From the NCBI GenBank assembly GCA_003993805.1, contig RSEF01000014.1:1675941-1739940 (forward strand): DNA of 64,000 nucleotides, written 5' to 3'. The translations under genes and the position numbers were made by a program. Positions 1 through 11,591 of this stretch are shown in pieces (position 1 is the first letter of the stretch; every line of letters begins with the position of its first letter). Source of the stretch: Himantopus leucocephalus. Lineage: Eukaryota; Chordata; Aves; Charadriiformes; Recurvirostridae. Below the pieces are notes generated by a model, which was not told the origin of the DNA, ran no database searches, and saw only the letters and a program-made list of their open reading frames with translations.

Positions 1-2220
1 TGCTTGAAGCCAAGCTTGGCAGCGCTAGGAGATCCCGCTGCTCCACTAGCAAGGCTTCAGCACCAACCAAAACAGCTGGTGTGGCCATACAATTCACCAC
101 AAGAATGCAATAGCACGTGCCATCGGGTATCCAGCTAGCACGCAGCTCTGAGAAGCGGAAGAGTGCAGACCACAAGATAGGAAGGACAGTAGCACACACA
201 CAGGTCGTACCTAGAAGCCCAGTGAAACACTGCATATACGTAGGCATTTTCTAAAGATCCATTACAACTTCAGCTTCAAATAGCAGCAACAATGGAAATA
301 CCAGAAAATTAAGTAGCCAGAGTATCCATAAGCATCAAAAATAGCATTAATATCTCCCCACTACTGCAAACAATTGAACAACAAAGTGGATACAGAGTGT
401 TGTTTATGAGGACAAGTTCAGCAAGGAAGAAAATTTTTCCAGACACATCTTACACCAACTGGAATTCACAATTGTTCTTTTGCAGGATTAGAAGAATCCA
501 GAAATCAAACAACCACACCCACAGGATCTTTAGCTGGAAGAAACGAAAGGCAGACTCCACGTGATTTGGAGAAGTATGACAAATCACAAAACCATCTATA
601 TTCTTGGAAACCAATGCAACTAGTGGAAAAAAAATGTATGGAGTAGTTATGACACACCACAAACATCAGAAATGGCTGTAGCATATACAAGAATTGTAAG
701 TGTTTTCATAATGAAAGAATTTGCCATCAGAAATTCTACATAAACTAGTTGTTTCCAACATCCTGAGTGTAGTTCTTGCTTCCACCTCATGTTTCAATTC
801 CACTGTTCAAAGAACTGGCAAACAAAGAACTTTTTGACAAAACTACTACTCTGTCAAGTTTTTCCATAAACTGAACTCTGAAACACGTATTCTTTAAAGC
901 TCTCCAAGTAAATACCTCATCCTAAGAGAGAAAAAAAATACATTTGATGACGACTCATAATTTAGCCACTTCTAAGAAACCCAAAAATTAGCTGAAAAGT
1001 GATATGAACTTAAACAATGTAAAAGCAGGTAAACAGAATCACTTTTGATCGGTTGAAAAGGTTATATATCTTAAAGTCTTAATCATTTTAACAATATTCG
1101 CTGAGTAATATTTTAATGGTTCTTGTGCTAAACAGTACAATGGCATTTGTTGAGACATCTGATATTTTTTTTACTAGTAAGGCAGCTCATTTGCTCAATA
1201 CTATCTTGCACATATCCAATGAATATGTGAAAAGTTCTTTGACTAGTCTAAGAAAATCCACGTGTTTCCCTCTTACTTGCACATTGCTTTCAGTAGCTCT
1301 CACCCCACCTTTTTTTTTTTTTTTTAAACTTCCAGCTCTCTCTCCTCCCTTCCTCCGCACAACCTCCTTCTCCACACGACCTGCTTCCTCCTTACTAGGA
1401 TTTTCACTACCCTCCTGCCCTCAGAGAGGCCTCACTGCTGCCTGCACCTGTGTGCCTCTGCAGAGGAGCCCTGGGTCTCAGCTCAGCAACGCTGCAACGT
1501 TTCTCCATCACTCACCTTTGCATAGCTGGTTTTCAGTTCACCCAGAGCAGTCTGTGCTCACCACTCATCATTAATGAAGAGCAAAAATATTGCTATGCAA
1601 ACATGTGATACAGCTGCTAGCCTGCAGAAAGCGTATCTTTGGCCTCCTTTACAAGACAGCACACCACTCTTTAGTAGTATAGCAGCAGTTAGCCACCGTT
1701 ATTGTTATTACCCGCACAGCCCTGAGTAACGGAGACGAGCGGCCAAAGGCAGCAGAGAGACTGCTCCGGTCACTCGAGAACTCCTTTCCAGTCTCCCAGG
1801 CAAGCACTCATCAGTTCCCCCTCCGAGCACTTCCCTGGCGGAAGACCCGCACACGAGGCACGCCAGCTCCCGCTCTGCGACGCGGCCACGGGGACATCGC
1901 ACCCGCCCGGAGACCGGCGAGCCCCCAGCCACGGCCCTGCCCCGCCACCCAGCCCGCGGCCGCTCGGTGCCGGTGCTCCCGCACGCACGCCGCGGCGGCC
2001 ACCGGCGCTACCGCAGGGCCGGGGCGCGCCGCAGCCCCCCGCGCTCTGCCCGAGGTGAACGCCGGCACGGCAGGCTCCCGCTCCCCGCCGCCGGGCGCAG
2101 CCCCCTCGGGGCCGACGGCCCGCGACCATCCCCGTCCCACCCGGCTCCCCGCCATCCCTCAGCGCCCACACCGGCGGCCGCCGCCGAGCCAAGACGCCGC
2201 GGCCCCATCCCGCCGCTCAC
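1..2220 (-). other. ABCC1: ABCC1 intron 1 (5' part)
   Basis: This is the intron downstream of ABCC1 coding exon 1 on the minus strand; it runs off the window at base 1. The donor read on the minus strand is GTGAGC starting at 2220. About 1-1700 is AT-rich and featureless apart from a T run at 1310-1325. From about 1860 to 2220 the DNA is CpG-rich, the downstream half of the island around the ABCC1 start. I looked for ABCC1 exon 2 (the first transmembrane region) on the minus strand and did not see it. The long open frames in the CpG part come from GC-rich composition and are not genes. Confidence 0.8.
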
Positions 2221-2268
2221 CCAGAAGCGCTCGTAGGCGTCCGCGCTGCAGAAGCTCTCGAACCCCAT
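2221..2268 (-). CDS. ABCC1: ABCC1 coding exon 1 (multidrug resistance-associated protein 1, N-terminus)
   Basis: ABCC1/MRP1 is an ATP-driven plasma-membrane exporter of glutathione, glucuronide and drug conjugates, including leukotriene C4. Only its first coding exon is here, read on the minus strand: MGFESFCSADAYERFW, 16 codons. It closely resembles the remembered vertebrate N-terminus, in which a CSAD core is followed by a W at the exon end. The exon stops after TGG in phase 0 with a GTGAGC donor, so the next codon starts a new exon outside the window. In family terms this is the short extracellular N-terminus before transmembrane domain 0. The start is the ATG with its A at 2268; upstream in-frame extension into the CpG island is rejected because homology begins at this Met. 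Synteny with CEP20 and MYH11 supports the call. Confidence 0.9.
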
Positions 2269-2930
2269 GGGGCGCGGCGAGGCGACCGCGGGCGACCGCG
2301 GCAGCGCTGCGCTTCCCCCTCCGCACCTCTCCGTGCCCGGGCGGCGGCGGGCGGAGACGGGCCGGCAGCGCCAGCACGGCGCCCTGATTGGCTCCGCGGT
2401 CACGGGGATGCCGAGCCCCGGCGCCGCCGCCCGCGCTGCGCAGCTCCGCCTCGGCGGGGGCGGGGGCAGGCGGCGCGGCGCGGCGCACCCCAGCGGCGTC
2501 CCGCGGGGCGCCCATCGCCTCCGCGCACGCGGCGTCCCGCGGCGAAGGACGGGCCCGGGAGGCTGCGAGCGGGGCCAGAGCCCAACACGTGCTTTTTTGT
2601 TCAACGCAGAAATCCCCCGCGCCCCCGTCAGGGTAAGCGGGGCGGAAGCGTTGCCCGCCGCCGGCGCACCTCCGCCTCGCCTCCCTCCCCGTGTCGGCAG
2701 CACCCGGTACTGCCCGCCCCCAGCAGCAACCTCCCAGCCGCGCCGCCGGCCACGGACGCACCTGCCCGCCGGGCTCGACCAGAGACACCGGCGGGCATGG
2801 CGGCATCTCCCTCCCCGTGACACGGCTCCGGCCCTGGGCACAGGGACCCCGCGCAGCCCCCGTGGAGAGGCGCCGCCGTGCCCAGCCGGCACTCGGGGGA
2901 CAGAGCCAGGGCACCGTCCTCGGGGAAGGC
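2269..2930 (-). promoter_or_regulatory. ABCC1: ABCC1 CpG-island promoter and 5'UTR
   Basis: This is the upstream half of a dense CpG island that spans roughly 1860-2930. On the minus strand a CCAAT box (ATTGG on the plus strand, 2387-2391) lies about 119 bp upstream of the ATG. A GC box reading gggggcggggg sits at 2456-2466, the kind of SP1 site that drives TATA-less ABCC1 in mammals. No TATA box was found. The transcription start is not determined; it probably lies between the CCAAT box and the ATG. Confidence 0.7.
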
Positions 2931-2978
2931 CCCAGTGAAAGCCTCGGGTCACCTTCAAATATTTTACTTTTCAACGTG

Positions 2979-2995
2979 AACCAGTTAAACTGGTT
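2979..2995. promoter_or_regulatory. Inverted AACCAGTT dyad (possible grainyhead-like site)
   Basis: AACCAGTT and its reverse complement AACTGGTT abut with one base between them. AACCnGTT is the established half-site of grainyhead-like (GRHL) factors, and CP2-family factors bind related half-sites. The dyad lies just outside the ABCC1 CpG island. Binding is inferred from the motif alone. Confidence 0.3.
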
Positions 2996-5291
2996 TCAAA
3001 GCCCTGTACTAGTTCAAATTGACTAGCGTGAACTCAAACTGAACCAAAATAACTTCATCCAGAACGAAGCTTACACCAAAATAGGTACTAGTTGAAGTAA
3101 CTGCACAGCTCCCGTGGTTGCATTTGGTTGTGTCTCACTCTGCGCTCTTCACATCCTATTTGAAATGCATCGGTTAAGCCCACAGACAGCATCCACGCTC
3201 AGCTGACTGTTGCGCCTACTAGAACAGGCCAGCTAGAGTATGGATGGCGCATATGCAGGAATGGCATCATATGCTGCAGGAAAGAGTAAAGTGGCTACAT
3301 ACTACCCTACAGTAACATCTGAAAGCTTTAATCACTCAAGTTACATAACGAACTTCAATTTAAAATGTTCTTTTGCACCCAGAGAAATTACAGTAACCGA
3401 CAAAGTTGTTAAAAGAGAGACAGGTCTCATTTGTCTAATGTATAACCAAAAAGCAAGCAACACGCGTGTGAAAAAGGTGTCACCAATTGGTCCTTACTCA
3501 CCCGCACACTCCACTGCAGTCTCGGAGCTGTGCTGGTGGCCGGCTGTGGCCTGACTGTCCATCTGACTGTGGCATTTCTGGTCTGTCCCCCAGGCTTTCT
3601 CACTCCCAGGGTGTCAGGTCAAGGAGCAGCAGCGGAGTTCAGCCCATGGCAGGGTCATGTATGCCTTGATGACCTGAGCAGAATCATCACAGAAAGATCA
3701 AACCAAACAAATTGGGTGTTGGGAGCTATACAAGTTTGTGTCAGTTTAACCCATACTGATTTCATACCATATTAAAATCTTTATAGTAAATGTTGAAGTT
3801 CAATCCCCCTTATTTTTATTAAGAATATTTCTGTCCTGTTTTGTGCACTCTCTATATTCATCTTAAAGTTATATTAAAGACCTCGGTGGTTTTTTTTGAT
3901 GCCTTGATGCTCACTACGACTCCTTTTGAAAAAGCTACCTCACAGTCTCCAACATCTGTTATCCTACTGCCCCTTGGCTGCAAGGAATACTTTTTTTTTC
4001 TTGGCTGCTCTGCAGCACATATAAATGTTAATAGCTCTGACAATTGATACAAGCTATCCAGTAGCTAAGTTGGAAGAGATTTTCTTTTTTTAATAGCATT
4101 ATTAATAGCATAGTAAACCAGAAATAGATAAACAGCATCTAAGATCTTACACTTTTACACATTTTCTATGTGTAATAATAGAATATAAACTTACGGTCGA
4201 AAATTATTTAGGATATGGAGATCATATCACAGGGATTGTTCCAAACAAGAAGACAGTAAACAAGCATGAAGTCAGAAGGGTCAAGGAAAACAAATTTTTA
4301 CCCACTCATTGTTTTCTCAAGACGTTATTGTATGCTAGAAGACTAACAACTTAAGTTACACTTTCAGGATTCAAATTTTACAAGTACTTCAATATAATAA
4401 ATTTTTTCAGCCTCAAACTATCGCTGTACCAATGGTCCAGGTTAATAAAATTATTAGGTTAATAATGTTTCTCATCAGATAAAGATACTTGGATCTGCAC
4501 CTCAAATTAGTTCCCTTCCAACTAGTTCCACCTCCTTCCCTTAGAAACTCTAAACAACAGCAACAACAACACAGATTTTAAACAAAGTACAGTCAAAATG
4601 CAGAGTGAATAATTAAATGTCAGGGGAAGCAGAAGAGTTCAGAGGCAACATGTAACAGACTCAAAATATTTGTTGTGGAGGAGAAAAAACAGAACTGACA
4701 AAAACAAACCTACAGAAGCAAGATCCCAGAATACCAACCACTGAACAGGGATTTCACAAACCATTGTTATAAAAGCATCTCTTAAAACACAGATTAATAT
4801 ATAAAATAGAAGCTGCAATCTTGTTTAAAAACGTCAATCAGAAGCCCCCCTCTCTCCACCCCACCCCCCCAATTCTACTTCGGATTCTGAACTTTGCTTT
4901 GTAGGACACAAATTAAAGCTGGATAGGAAATATAGGGTGGAAAATAACAACAACTTATCAACTGGAAATTAGGTGTAATAGAACGTTCACCCATAACAAC
5001 ATTGAGAAATTTGGAACAATGCAGAGAAAAATGTTTTGGCTGCGAAAATGCTGTGTGTGTTAACAAGTGGCTGTTCATCACCAGATTTTCACCAGGGATC
5101 TGGGCAGCAGGCTTAGCATATACAGAGGCACTTACTGCTGCTAACTCGCTGAGGGTTACTGCTGTGTTAAAGGAACAGATTAACTTCACCATTAGTTCTG
5201 AAGGCTTCTTTTGTCCTGAATTTTATTTATTGCCCCCGCCAAAGATTCTCTGGAAGCTCAGAATAGAAATGTTTGCTTTCAGAGGAAATGT

Positions 5292-5329
5292 AAAAAAAAA
5301 AAAAAAAAAGAAAAAAAAAAGAAAAAAAA
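5292..5329. repeat. A-rich simple repeat
   Basis: A 38-base A tract interrupted by single G bases, followed by a CA/CC-rich stretch. It is low-complexity sequence with no gene evidence. Confidence 0.9.
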
Positions 5330-5755
5330 CCACCCAAAAAACCCACACCACCCCACCCTTCAAGGCCGTAAGTGGTTTACTGCTTAAGACTCACATTTTC
5401 CTTCAAGCCCAAGCAGACTGCTCCATCTAGATCATGACAAATCCAGTTTGTTCATCCATAGTGGCTGCATTTCCTTTGGGAAATATTTAATACATTCGTG
5501 AAATAAACAGTGTCGACTCATCCCAGCAACACGAAGCACACACGCATGCCTCCACGCACACCAGGGATCCTCACAGACTTGCAAAACACCCCGTATACGG
5601 TTACATTTCAGCAAAACCTTTTAATTAAAAGCTCATCTCTGGCAAGTCCTTTTGATTAAATGCTCATCTCTCAGTGACTCAGTACAAAACTCCTCTGCTA
5701 CACATCAGGGAGAAACCCTCACTCATTCTCCATGTTTCGTTTTTTCATTCCCCCC

Positions 5756-5780
5756 NNNNNNNNNNNNNNNNNNNNNNNNN
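5756..5780. other. Assembly gap (25 N)
   Basis: Twenty-five undetermined bases lie between a C run and an A run, just upstream of the CEP20 CpG island. The gap is most likely a sequencing drop-out in low-complexity GC/homopolymer sequence. Apparent reading frames across it are meaningless. Confidence 0.95.
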
Positions 5781-5809
5781 TGGAAAAAAAAAAAAGTACA
5801 GGCACCCTG

Positions 5810-6264
5810 GAACGCGGCCCGTTCCGCCCCGCCCCAGCTGACAGGACTGAACGTCGGGCACGGGCAGGAGGATCCCGAGCGGTAACTCCATATACACGAG
5901 GCAGGCACTGCCAATTATTTTACCCCGGCTCGACCTTGCCCGCCAGCAGAGGGATGGCCCTGGTGCTGGGCAGCCGGTCCCTGCGCGGGAGGAACCCGCC
6001 CGCCGCCTCCGCCGCCTCAGGGAGACGCGCCCCCCCCCTCCCCCGCGGCCCCGCCTCAGGGAGCGCGCGGCCCCGCCCGCGAGCCGCGGGCAGCGCGCCG
6101 TCCCCGGCTCGAACTGCACGCACCGCCCGCCGGAGCTGTGCCATTGGCTGGAGCGCGCCGAGAGGCGGAGCCGACAGGCGCCCGCCCCCGCATTTGCGCC
6201 TGCGCGGTGGCCGCTTGCCGCCGCCGGGCTGTCGCATCCGGCTCCTCGGTGCGGCCGTTGGGCG
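5810..6264 (+). promoter_or_regulatory. CEP20: CEP20 CpG-island promoter and 5'UTR
   Basis: A second CpG island covers about 5810-6470 and includes the CEP20 start. ATTGG (a reverse CCAAT box) is at 6143-6147, about 118 bp before the ATG. GCGCCTGCGC at 6196-6205 differs by one base from the NRF1 core. No TATA box is seen, consistent with a broadly expressed housekeeping promoter. The exact transcription start is not determined. Confidence 0.7.
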
Positions 6265-6292
6265 ATGGCGACGGTGGCGGAGCTGAAAGCAG
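6265..6292 (+). CDS. CEP20: CEP20 exon 1 coding part
   Basis: Encodes MATVAELKA plus the first base of a Val codon. The ATG is in a GC-rich context with G at +4. The donor is GCAG|gtcggg, a poor match after GT, but it is the only GT that joins exon 2 in frame. Confidence 0.93.
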
Positions 6293-9200
6293 GTCGGGGT
6301 GTGGGGGGGATGCCGGCGAGGGTGGGGAGCCCCGGGGGGTGGCGGAGGCGCCTCGGACCACCGACAGGGCGGGCAGCTGGCCTTTCCCCGTGCACCCAGC
6401 CGCCGGTTGGGCTTCGTAGTGGCCCCGGGCGTTAATGGCGGCCGCCGGCTCCTCACACCGCCCGTCGGGGAGCTGCAGGAGAAACGTCCCCAAACCTCCA
6501 CACAAGCACTCTGCCCCTGTCGTTTATCTTGGTCTGGTTTTCACGTGTTAAAAACATCTCGGTCCAGTAACAACCCACCTCTGAAATGGCTAGAACGTAT
6601 GTTTACTACTGAAAAAAATATATAATTGTGACTTCTTTGAAGGCTGAACGTTTATCTGCAACGTTCCTAGTGGTGTTACCTACTGGCATATGCCCAGGTG
6701 CGGGTGTCTTTATCTCACTGTGAATATGCCGAAATTATGTTTATCTTATGGATGGTAAGTGCTGCTTGAATACGTTTGACTTTATATTAACAGATCTTTC
6801 TATGGTAATAGTTTTAAGGGACACATTGGAAAAAAGAGGTGCTCTTGGACAAATAAAAGCAAGGATCAGAGCTGAAGTTTTTAACGCACTGGATGACCAA
6901 AGTGAACCACGGCCACAACTGTCTCATGAAAACCTCTTAATCAACGAACTAATTCGTGAATACCTGGAATATAACAAATATAAATATGCAGCATCTGTTT
7001 TAACTGCAGGTATTGGGGCTGAATTTTTGTTGTCATCACTGTATTAATAGACATTTACAGTTTGGTTGAGTAATTCTACTAATACTGTGAAAATAATAAG
7101 TGGGACAAAGCTGCACAATCTTGTCTCCCCTTGGAAATAAGATACAAACACTCTCTCCACACAGTTTTACTTGCAGCATTAAGCCACATCATACCATTAT
7201 GTTTCAAGAAAACTTACCCTTTGCTCCTTAGCAGAAGTGAATGCTCTGACAGAGCAGTTGATGCAAGAACAAGAAAACTTGATAGCAGCCTGCAAAATCA
7301 AAATACCTTTCTTGAAATGTCTGCTTTTGTTTTGTAAAATGGCTAACTATTTTTAAAGCATATATCGCATTTTTGTTCTCACTGACATTTGGGTAAAATA
7401 AAAAAAAAAATCCTACAAATGAACGAAATTTCTTTGAGGAATAATTTAAAGTAATGTGTACATAAAGTAGTCAATAGTCTGAATTACAGCAATTCTGGCA
7501 ATTCATGCATGTAGACTGTATCAGAAATGTTAGATGTCCTCAGCTTAAATAACAAAAAAGAATATGAAGAAGGTCCATATTTTTAAACAACTGCAATTAA
7601 GTATTATTGTTACTGGCTGTGCTAAAATACCAATATTTGAGAGCTGTTTAGACTACAACATCTAAACAATAGCTGTAATTTATATGGTACAGCACGCACT
7701 TATTTTTGCAGCTATTGCTAACTTGTATTTGAAATTTGAAGTTCTGTAGTTGTGCTTAGATACAGTAATTACATTTTGCTGTTTCATAATTTGATATATT
7801 TCACTATTAAAACTACAGGCACAAAGGTTCATCTCGACAAGAGGGAATGGAGACATTCTGTATAATAGTTAATGTATAGAATCTGTTTGATAACAGTACT
7901 TCTTTAGAGAGAGTTGTTTGCCTGATTAATTTATCTTTATATTGTAAGACTTCTTTATTATTTTTCTTAGATTCTTTTAGAGTGAAGATAAAAATTGTAA
8001 TATGCTATTGTAAATTATATGAGCATGAAGCACAAATGTATGAGTGAGTTCTTTGGAATTACAATGTACTGTTAGATATTAATAGTCGAAAAGGGATGTG
8101 TGTGCTCTCATTCTTTTTTGAAGTCTCCTGAGCAGTCTTTAAAAGTTAATTGGTGATGTTTTTCTTACCAATCTTAAGAATTTTGGGGAAATCTCTTTTC
8201 CAGAATCTGGCCAGCCTGAAGTGCCCTTGGATAGACAGTTTCTTGCCAAAGAGCTGAACATTGTCGAAGACACAAATGGAAAATCAGTGTAAGGAGTGAT
8301 TTTGGAATGCACAGTATATTCTGTTCTGCATATATTTTTCTCTTTAGTGTTACTACAAATGAGGTATAAATGTTCTCACCAATTGAAATGTGACTAGATC
8401 GCATGGCTGCTCTGACATGCTGGATTCAAACTCACGATGCCAAACATACAGGGCCATTTTCAAACATACTCAAAACTAACATTTAATTCTACCAGCTCTA
8501 TAGCATTCTCCAGATAGTATACTTGCACACCAAAACACACATCTCTTACCAGTACAGTATTCCCTACAGTCAGAAGTAGAAGAGAGATATCCTCTTTGCA
8601 AACCAGTGAGTTGCTTTGTAGAGCAATAAAAAAGATTATTGTACTCTGAAATTAGATATAAATTCACAGCGCTCGGATACGACTGAATTAATGAGCGAGG
8701 GCAATGAAGCAGGTTTAAACACGTTCAGTGTTCTCTGTAGTTTGTGCTGTCAGAATCTGTCAGGTGCTGAGGAAGAATCAAGTTTGGGATGTGCAGCCCA
8801 CGAAAATCTGATCCTTCATGCTGCAGGGGTGAGAATGTGGATCTGTGTTCTTGTGCTAAGTGTGCTCCAGTTCTTCACCTGCGGGGGATTTGGAGCCACT
8901 GAGAGTGTCTCAGTGCGAGCTTTGTAGGACAGTGTTGGTGTTCGGGGTGGGCTTAGGTCTGTGCTTATTTATATAATGACACGTGGCGTAATGTATTTAA
9001 ATAATTACTCTAAAGACATCTGTACATATTCTAGAAGTAAACATTTAAGTTCTCAGAAGTTCTGAGGAAAGGGTGGGGTTCAATGCTCAGTATTTCATAG
9101 ATTTCTTTTGTCATTTCTCTCTTAAGCAGACCTCTCTTGTATGGAATTATCTCTCATTTCTTACATGGTGGTAAAGAAGAAAGTACCCAGAATACCCTTC

Positions 9201-11591
9201 CAAAAGTGTCTTTGCTGAATTATCCAAAGCAGAACCTTGGCAAACCAACTACTGAGAGAAACCAAAAAGGTGGGTGTGTTGGTCGTTTTTGCAGAAGTTT
9301 TATTTGTGACTAGATTTTCTATACGCTGCATGTGCTTGTAACAGTATAAACATGCAGATGGACACAGCGTATCTCCTTCTCTGTGCATGGAATGCTTTGA
9401 GCTGACACCTCTTTTGTAAGAAAAATTCTTCAGCGGAACGGTGTTTATACCTCAAAAATACCATTAAGCTGTGTGACTTGACCATACCTGTTGCTCACGT
9501 ATTCATTTAAGAAAGGTCCTACTATATCCAACTCAAGAAAGAGCCACCCATGATTTCTAAAACAACCCATATATGTGCCTTTGTTTAAACAAGTGACCAA
9601 CTTACACCAACTTTTAGGCCTGCGTCTCTGTGCCGGTATGCTAAGGGGACAGCATATACGGCATACAAATCTGATTGCCTTTGGAAGTGCTTGACTGGCC
9701 TTTGAATGTGTCAGTAGTATGGGAATGTATTTTATTTATAAAGCAGACATTTTTAAATATTGCAGACAGCCAAATTTATATAATCTCTCAACAGTGGAGG
9801 GTACTGTGAAGCTCCTGTTACCTTGTGGTACCTGTAGCTACCTGTTAGTTACTAGAGGGAAGGGGAAAAAAACATAATTGTTCAGGTTTTTTCCATTAAG
9901 ACTGTTAAAACCAGAAAACTCATTTAAATTGGACAGCTGTGCTATTCTAATTTGTAGATGGTGGAATATCTGTCATGCCATTTATGCTTTTGGAAACAGA
10001 GATTTAGTGCTCTGCAGCTGCTGGTAAAGACCAGAAAATATTAATATCCCGATTCTCAGTATCAGAAAGGTCATCCGCCAAATCACGTTACCATTTCCCT
10101 AAAAGTTAAACTGGCCAAATTGTACTCCCTTATGCTATTACAAATCTGTAATGGGTCAGCTAGAGACAGTCCTATTACAGTGGCAATTTAATAGAAGAAT
10201 TTAACCTAAATTCTCAGTAAAAGATATTAAGCAGTGGGCGTATCTCTGTTTCTCATCTGTTCTAACTTAACTAATTTCCATAGAAAGTTATTAACTCTTT
10301 AGCTGTCAGTTCTGTATATGGGCATAAGCCTTGTCCGAGGATGTAATTCACATCCCACTGACTGCAGAAGCTTAAGCTCTGAGTTCATTGCTCTGTAGTA
10401 GAACACTGTTGCATCTTATTTTCCCTTTCTGGTCTGCTTTTTGACTGGTTACAATTAATACCACCTAAGCTACTGAATGAAAGGGATCATTGGTCCAGTT
10501 TTTTCCTTCAAAGAGTCTGCTTGGCATATTCACTTTCTACTGTGAGAATTTAGTACTATCAACCATTTCTTTTGTATCCAAAAATTTGAAAATTATGAGG
10601 CCTGCAATATTATTGACATCTAAAAAGTGAGAGAAGTACTAAACACCTTTTCTTAGCAGTTAATTCATTCAGTCAATGGTGTTTCCCTTCTGCCAGAAGG
10701 GGGGGCTGAAGAAATAAAATTTCAGTACCAAAACTGCTATAAATTATCTTTGTTAGAAAATAATTATTCCTATCAGAAATTTCTCTATTTGTAAAACGAA
10801 CTCAGTGTATAGAATTGTTTTTAAAGTATAACTTTGTACCTCAGTTCTGAAATTGGCTCTGGCAGGGTCATCTTGCCCTGTTGACTCCAATATAATTTCA
10901 CATGGGGATTTAATTGTTTAGAGTTAGTTACAAAACTGAGGATTAGTCATAAGATATGACTGCACATTGCTTTTTGAAATAAACAAAAATATAACAGCTT
11001 TAAGGCTTTTAACCTTTAAGTAACCATAGTCTGAAATTATTTTCTGCATGTGTTTGAAATATGTGAGTGGAGACAAAGGCAGTGGGTTTAAAATACTAAT
11101 TATCTAGCTATTTTAATTAGGCTGCATATTAAAGTAATCAAGTCAATTCATAAACTCAACCCTCCAAGTCTCATATTTAACATCTAACTTTTCATGTTAG
11201 AAATTACCTTGCTTATTTAGTTGAGTGAATATTCCAGTAAACTGGTATACAGACTGGGAATCCTAATACAACATGTGGAATCTGGTGCTTCTGTTAATTC
11301 ATTCACTGTAACTGAGTTGAAGTTGTCTGAAATCTATTCTTTAGTATTGCAAAGCTCTTATCTCATACAGCTGTATGGAAAAATATATTTGTAAAATTGC
11401 CCAAGTTTCCTATGATGATATTCTGTATCCAAGTTGCTAATAGCAGAAAAATAATAGTTATACCTTTGGATCTCCAGATGTGTGAGAATATTTACATCTG
11501 TGTTTCATTTTCAGATAGAATTCCAGAACCTGGAAGGATGGCTGGCACGAGCATCGGAGAGCCCCTTGTTTTACAAAGTATAAACAGATGA
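6265..11591 (+). CDS. CEP20: CEP20 / FOPNL (FOR20), centrosomal LisH protein, complete gene, 5 exons
   Basis: CEP20 (FOP-related protein of 20 kDa) is a small centriolar-satellite and basal-body protein of the FOP/OFD1 family, needed for cilium assembly. Joining 6265-6292, 6812-7009, 8204-8288, 9130-9269 and 11515-11591 gives 528 nt: 175 residues plus TGA. The remembered human protein has 174. Residues 1-48 carry the conserved MATVAELKAVL start and the RAEVFNALDD block. Residues about 49-81 are the LisH motif (ENLLINELIREYLEYNKYKY), used in this family for dimerisation and targeting. The C-terminal 50 residues, after HFLHGGKEES, differ from the mammalian tail but end similarly in NR. Every junction is GT-AG and in phase. 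MYH11 follows on the same strand about 5.7 kb downstream. Confidence 0.95.
6293..6811 (+). other. CEP20: CEP20 intron 1
   Basis: A 519-bp intron. Its first 180 bases are the tail of the CpG island and the remainder is AT-rich. An in-frame ATG at 6748 could prolong exon 2 upstream, but the splice acceptor (tatggtaatag|TTTTAAGG) and the conserved MATVAELKA start argue against using it. Confidence 0.8.
6812..7009 (+). CDS. CEP20: CEP20 exon 2 (LisH motif)
   Basis: This 198-nt exon encodes VLRDTLEKRG through ASVLTA, containing most of the LisH motif. It begins in phase 1 after AG at 6810-6811. It ends with one base of a Glu codon before the weak donor gtattg. Confidence 0.95.
7010..8203 (+). other. 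CEP20: CEP20 intron 2
   Basis: A 1194-bp AT-rich intron with nothing recognisable. Its acceptor is a good pyrimidine tract (ctcttttccag). Confidence 0.75.
8204..8288 (+). CDS. CEP20: CEP20 exon 3
   Basis: This 85-nt exon encodes ESGQPEVPLDRQFLAKELNI and on to NGKS, matching the conserved ESGQPvVPLDRQFLxxELN block of the family. It ends with two bases of a Val codon before gtaagg. Confidence 0.95.
8289..9129 (+). other. CEP20: CEP20 intron 3
   Basis: An 841-bp intron with no repeat or extra exon recognised. The short frames at 8691-8927 show no family match. Confidence 0.75.
9130..9269 (+). CDS. CEP20: CEP20 exon 4
   Basis: This 140-nt exon encodes PLLYGIISHFLHGGKEES, the conserved PLLYGIxxHFLxG block, followed by a less conserved Asn/Lys/Pro-rich stretch ending in ERNQK. 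The donor is gtgggt. Confidence 0.93.
9270..11514 (+). other. CEP20: CEP20 intron 4
   Basis: A 2245-bp AT-rich intron. No repeats, RNA genes or further exons were recognised. Confidence 0.75.
11515..11591 (+). CDS. CEP20: CEP20 exon 5 (C-terminus and stop)
   Basis: After tttcattttcag the exon encodes DRIPEPGRMAGTSIGEPLVL and then QSINR, followed by TGA at 11589-11591. The tail has the same length and the same NR end as the remembered human protein, though most other residues differ. Confidence 0.88.

Larger units (their letters stand above)
2931..5809. other. ABCC1-CEP20 intergenic spacer
   Basis: This is mostly AT-rich DNA between two divergent CpG-island promoters. No convincing gene is present; the longest open frames (for example 3240-3554, 104 codons) have no recognisable family. 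It holds an AACCAGTT dyad at 2979-2995, an A-rich tract at 5292-5329 and an assembly gap at 5756-5780. Confidence 0.7.

Noticed and set aside
1..2220. Search for ABCC1 exon 2
   Set aside because: No minus-strand segment resembles the first transmembrane region, so exon 2 must lie outside the window.
2008..2958. Long overlapping open frames on both strands in the ABCC1 CpG island (up to 316 codons)
   Set aside because: GC-rich DNA has few stops. Homology starts only at the ABCC1 Met at 2268 and stops at the splice donor.
5732..6505. Frames of about 150-216 codons around the CEP20 CpG island
   Set aside because: They come from composition, some cross the N gap, and none matches a family.
6748..7047. 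ATG in CEP20 intron 1 continuous with exon 2
   Set aside because: The conserved MATVAELKA start in exon 1 and the acceptor at 6810-6811 explain the gene. The extension has no homology.
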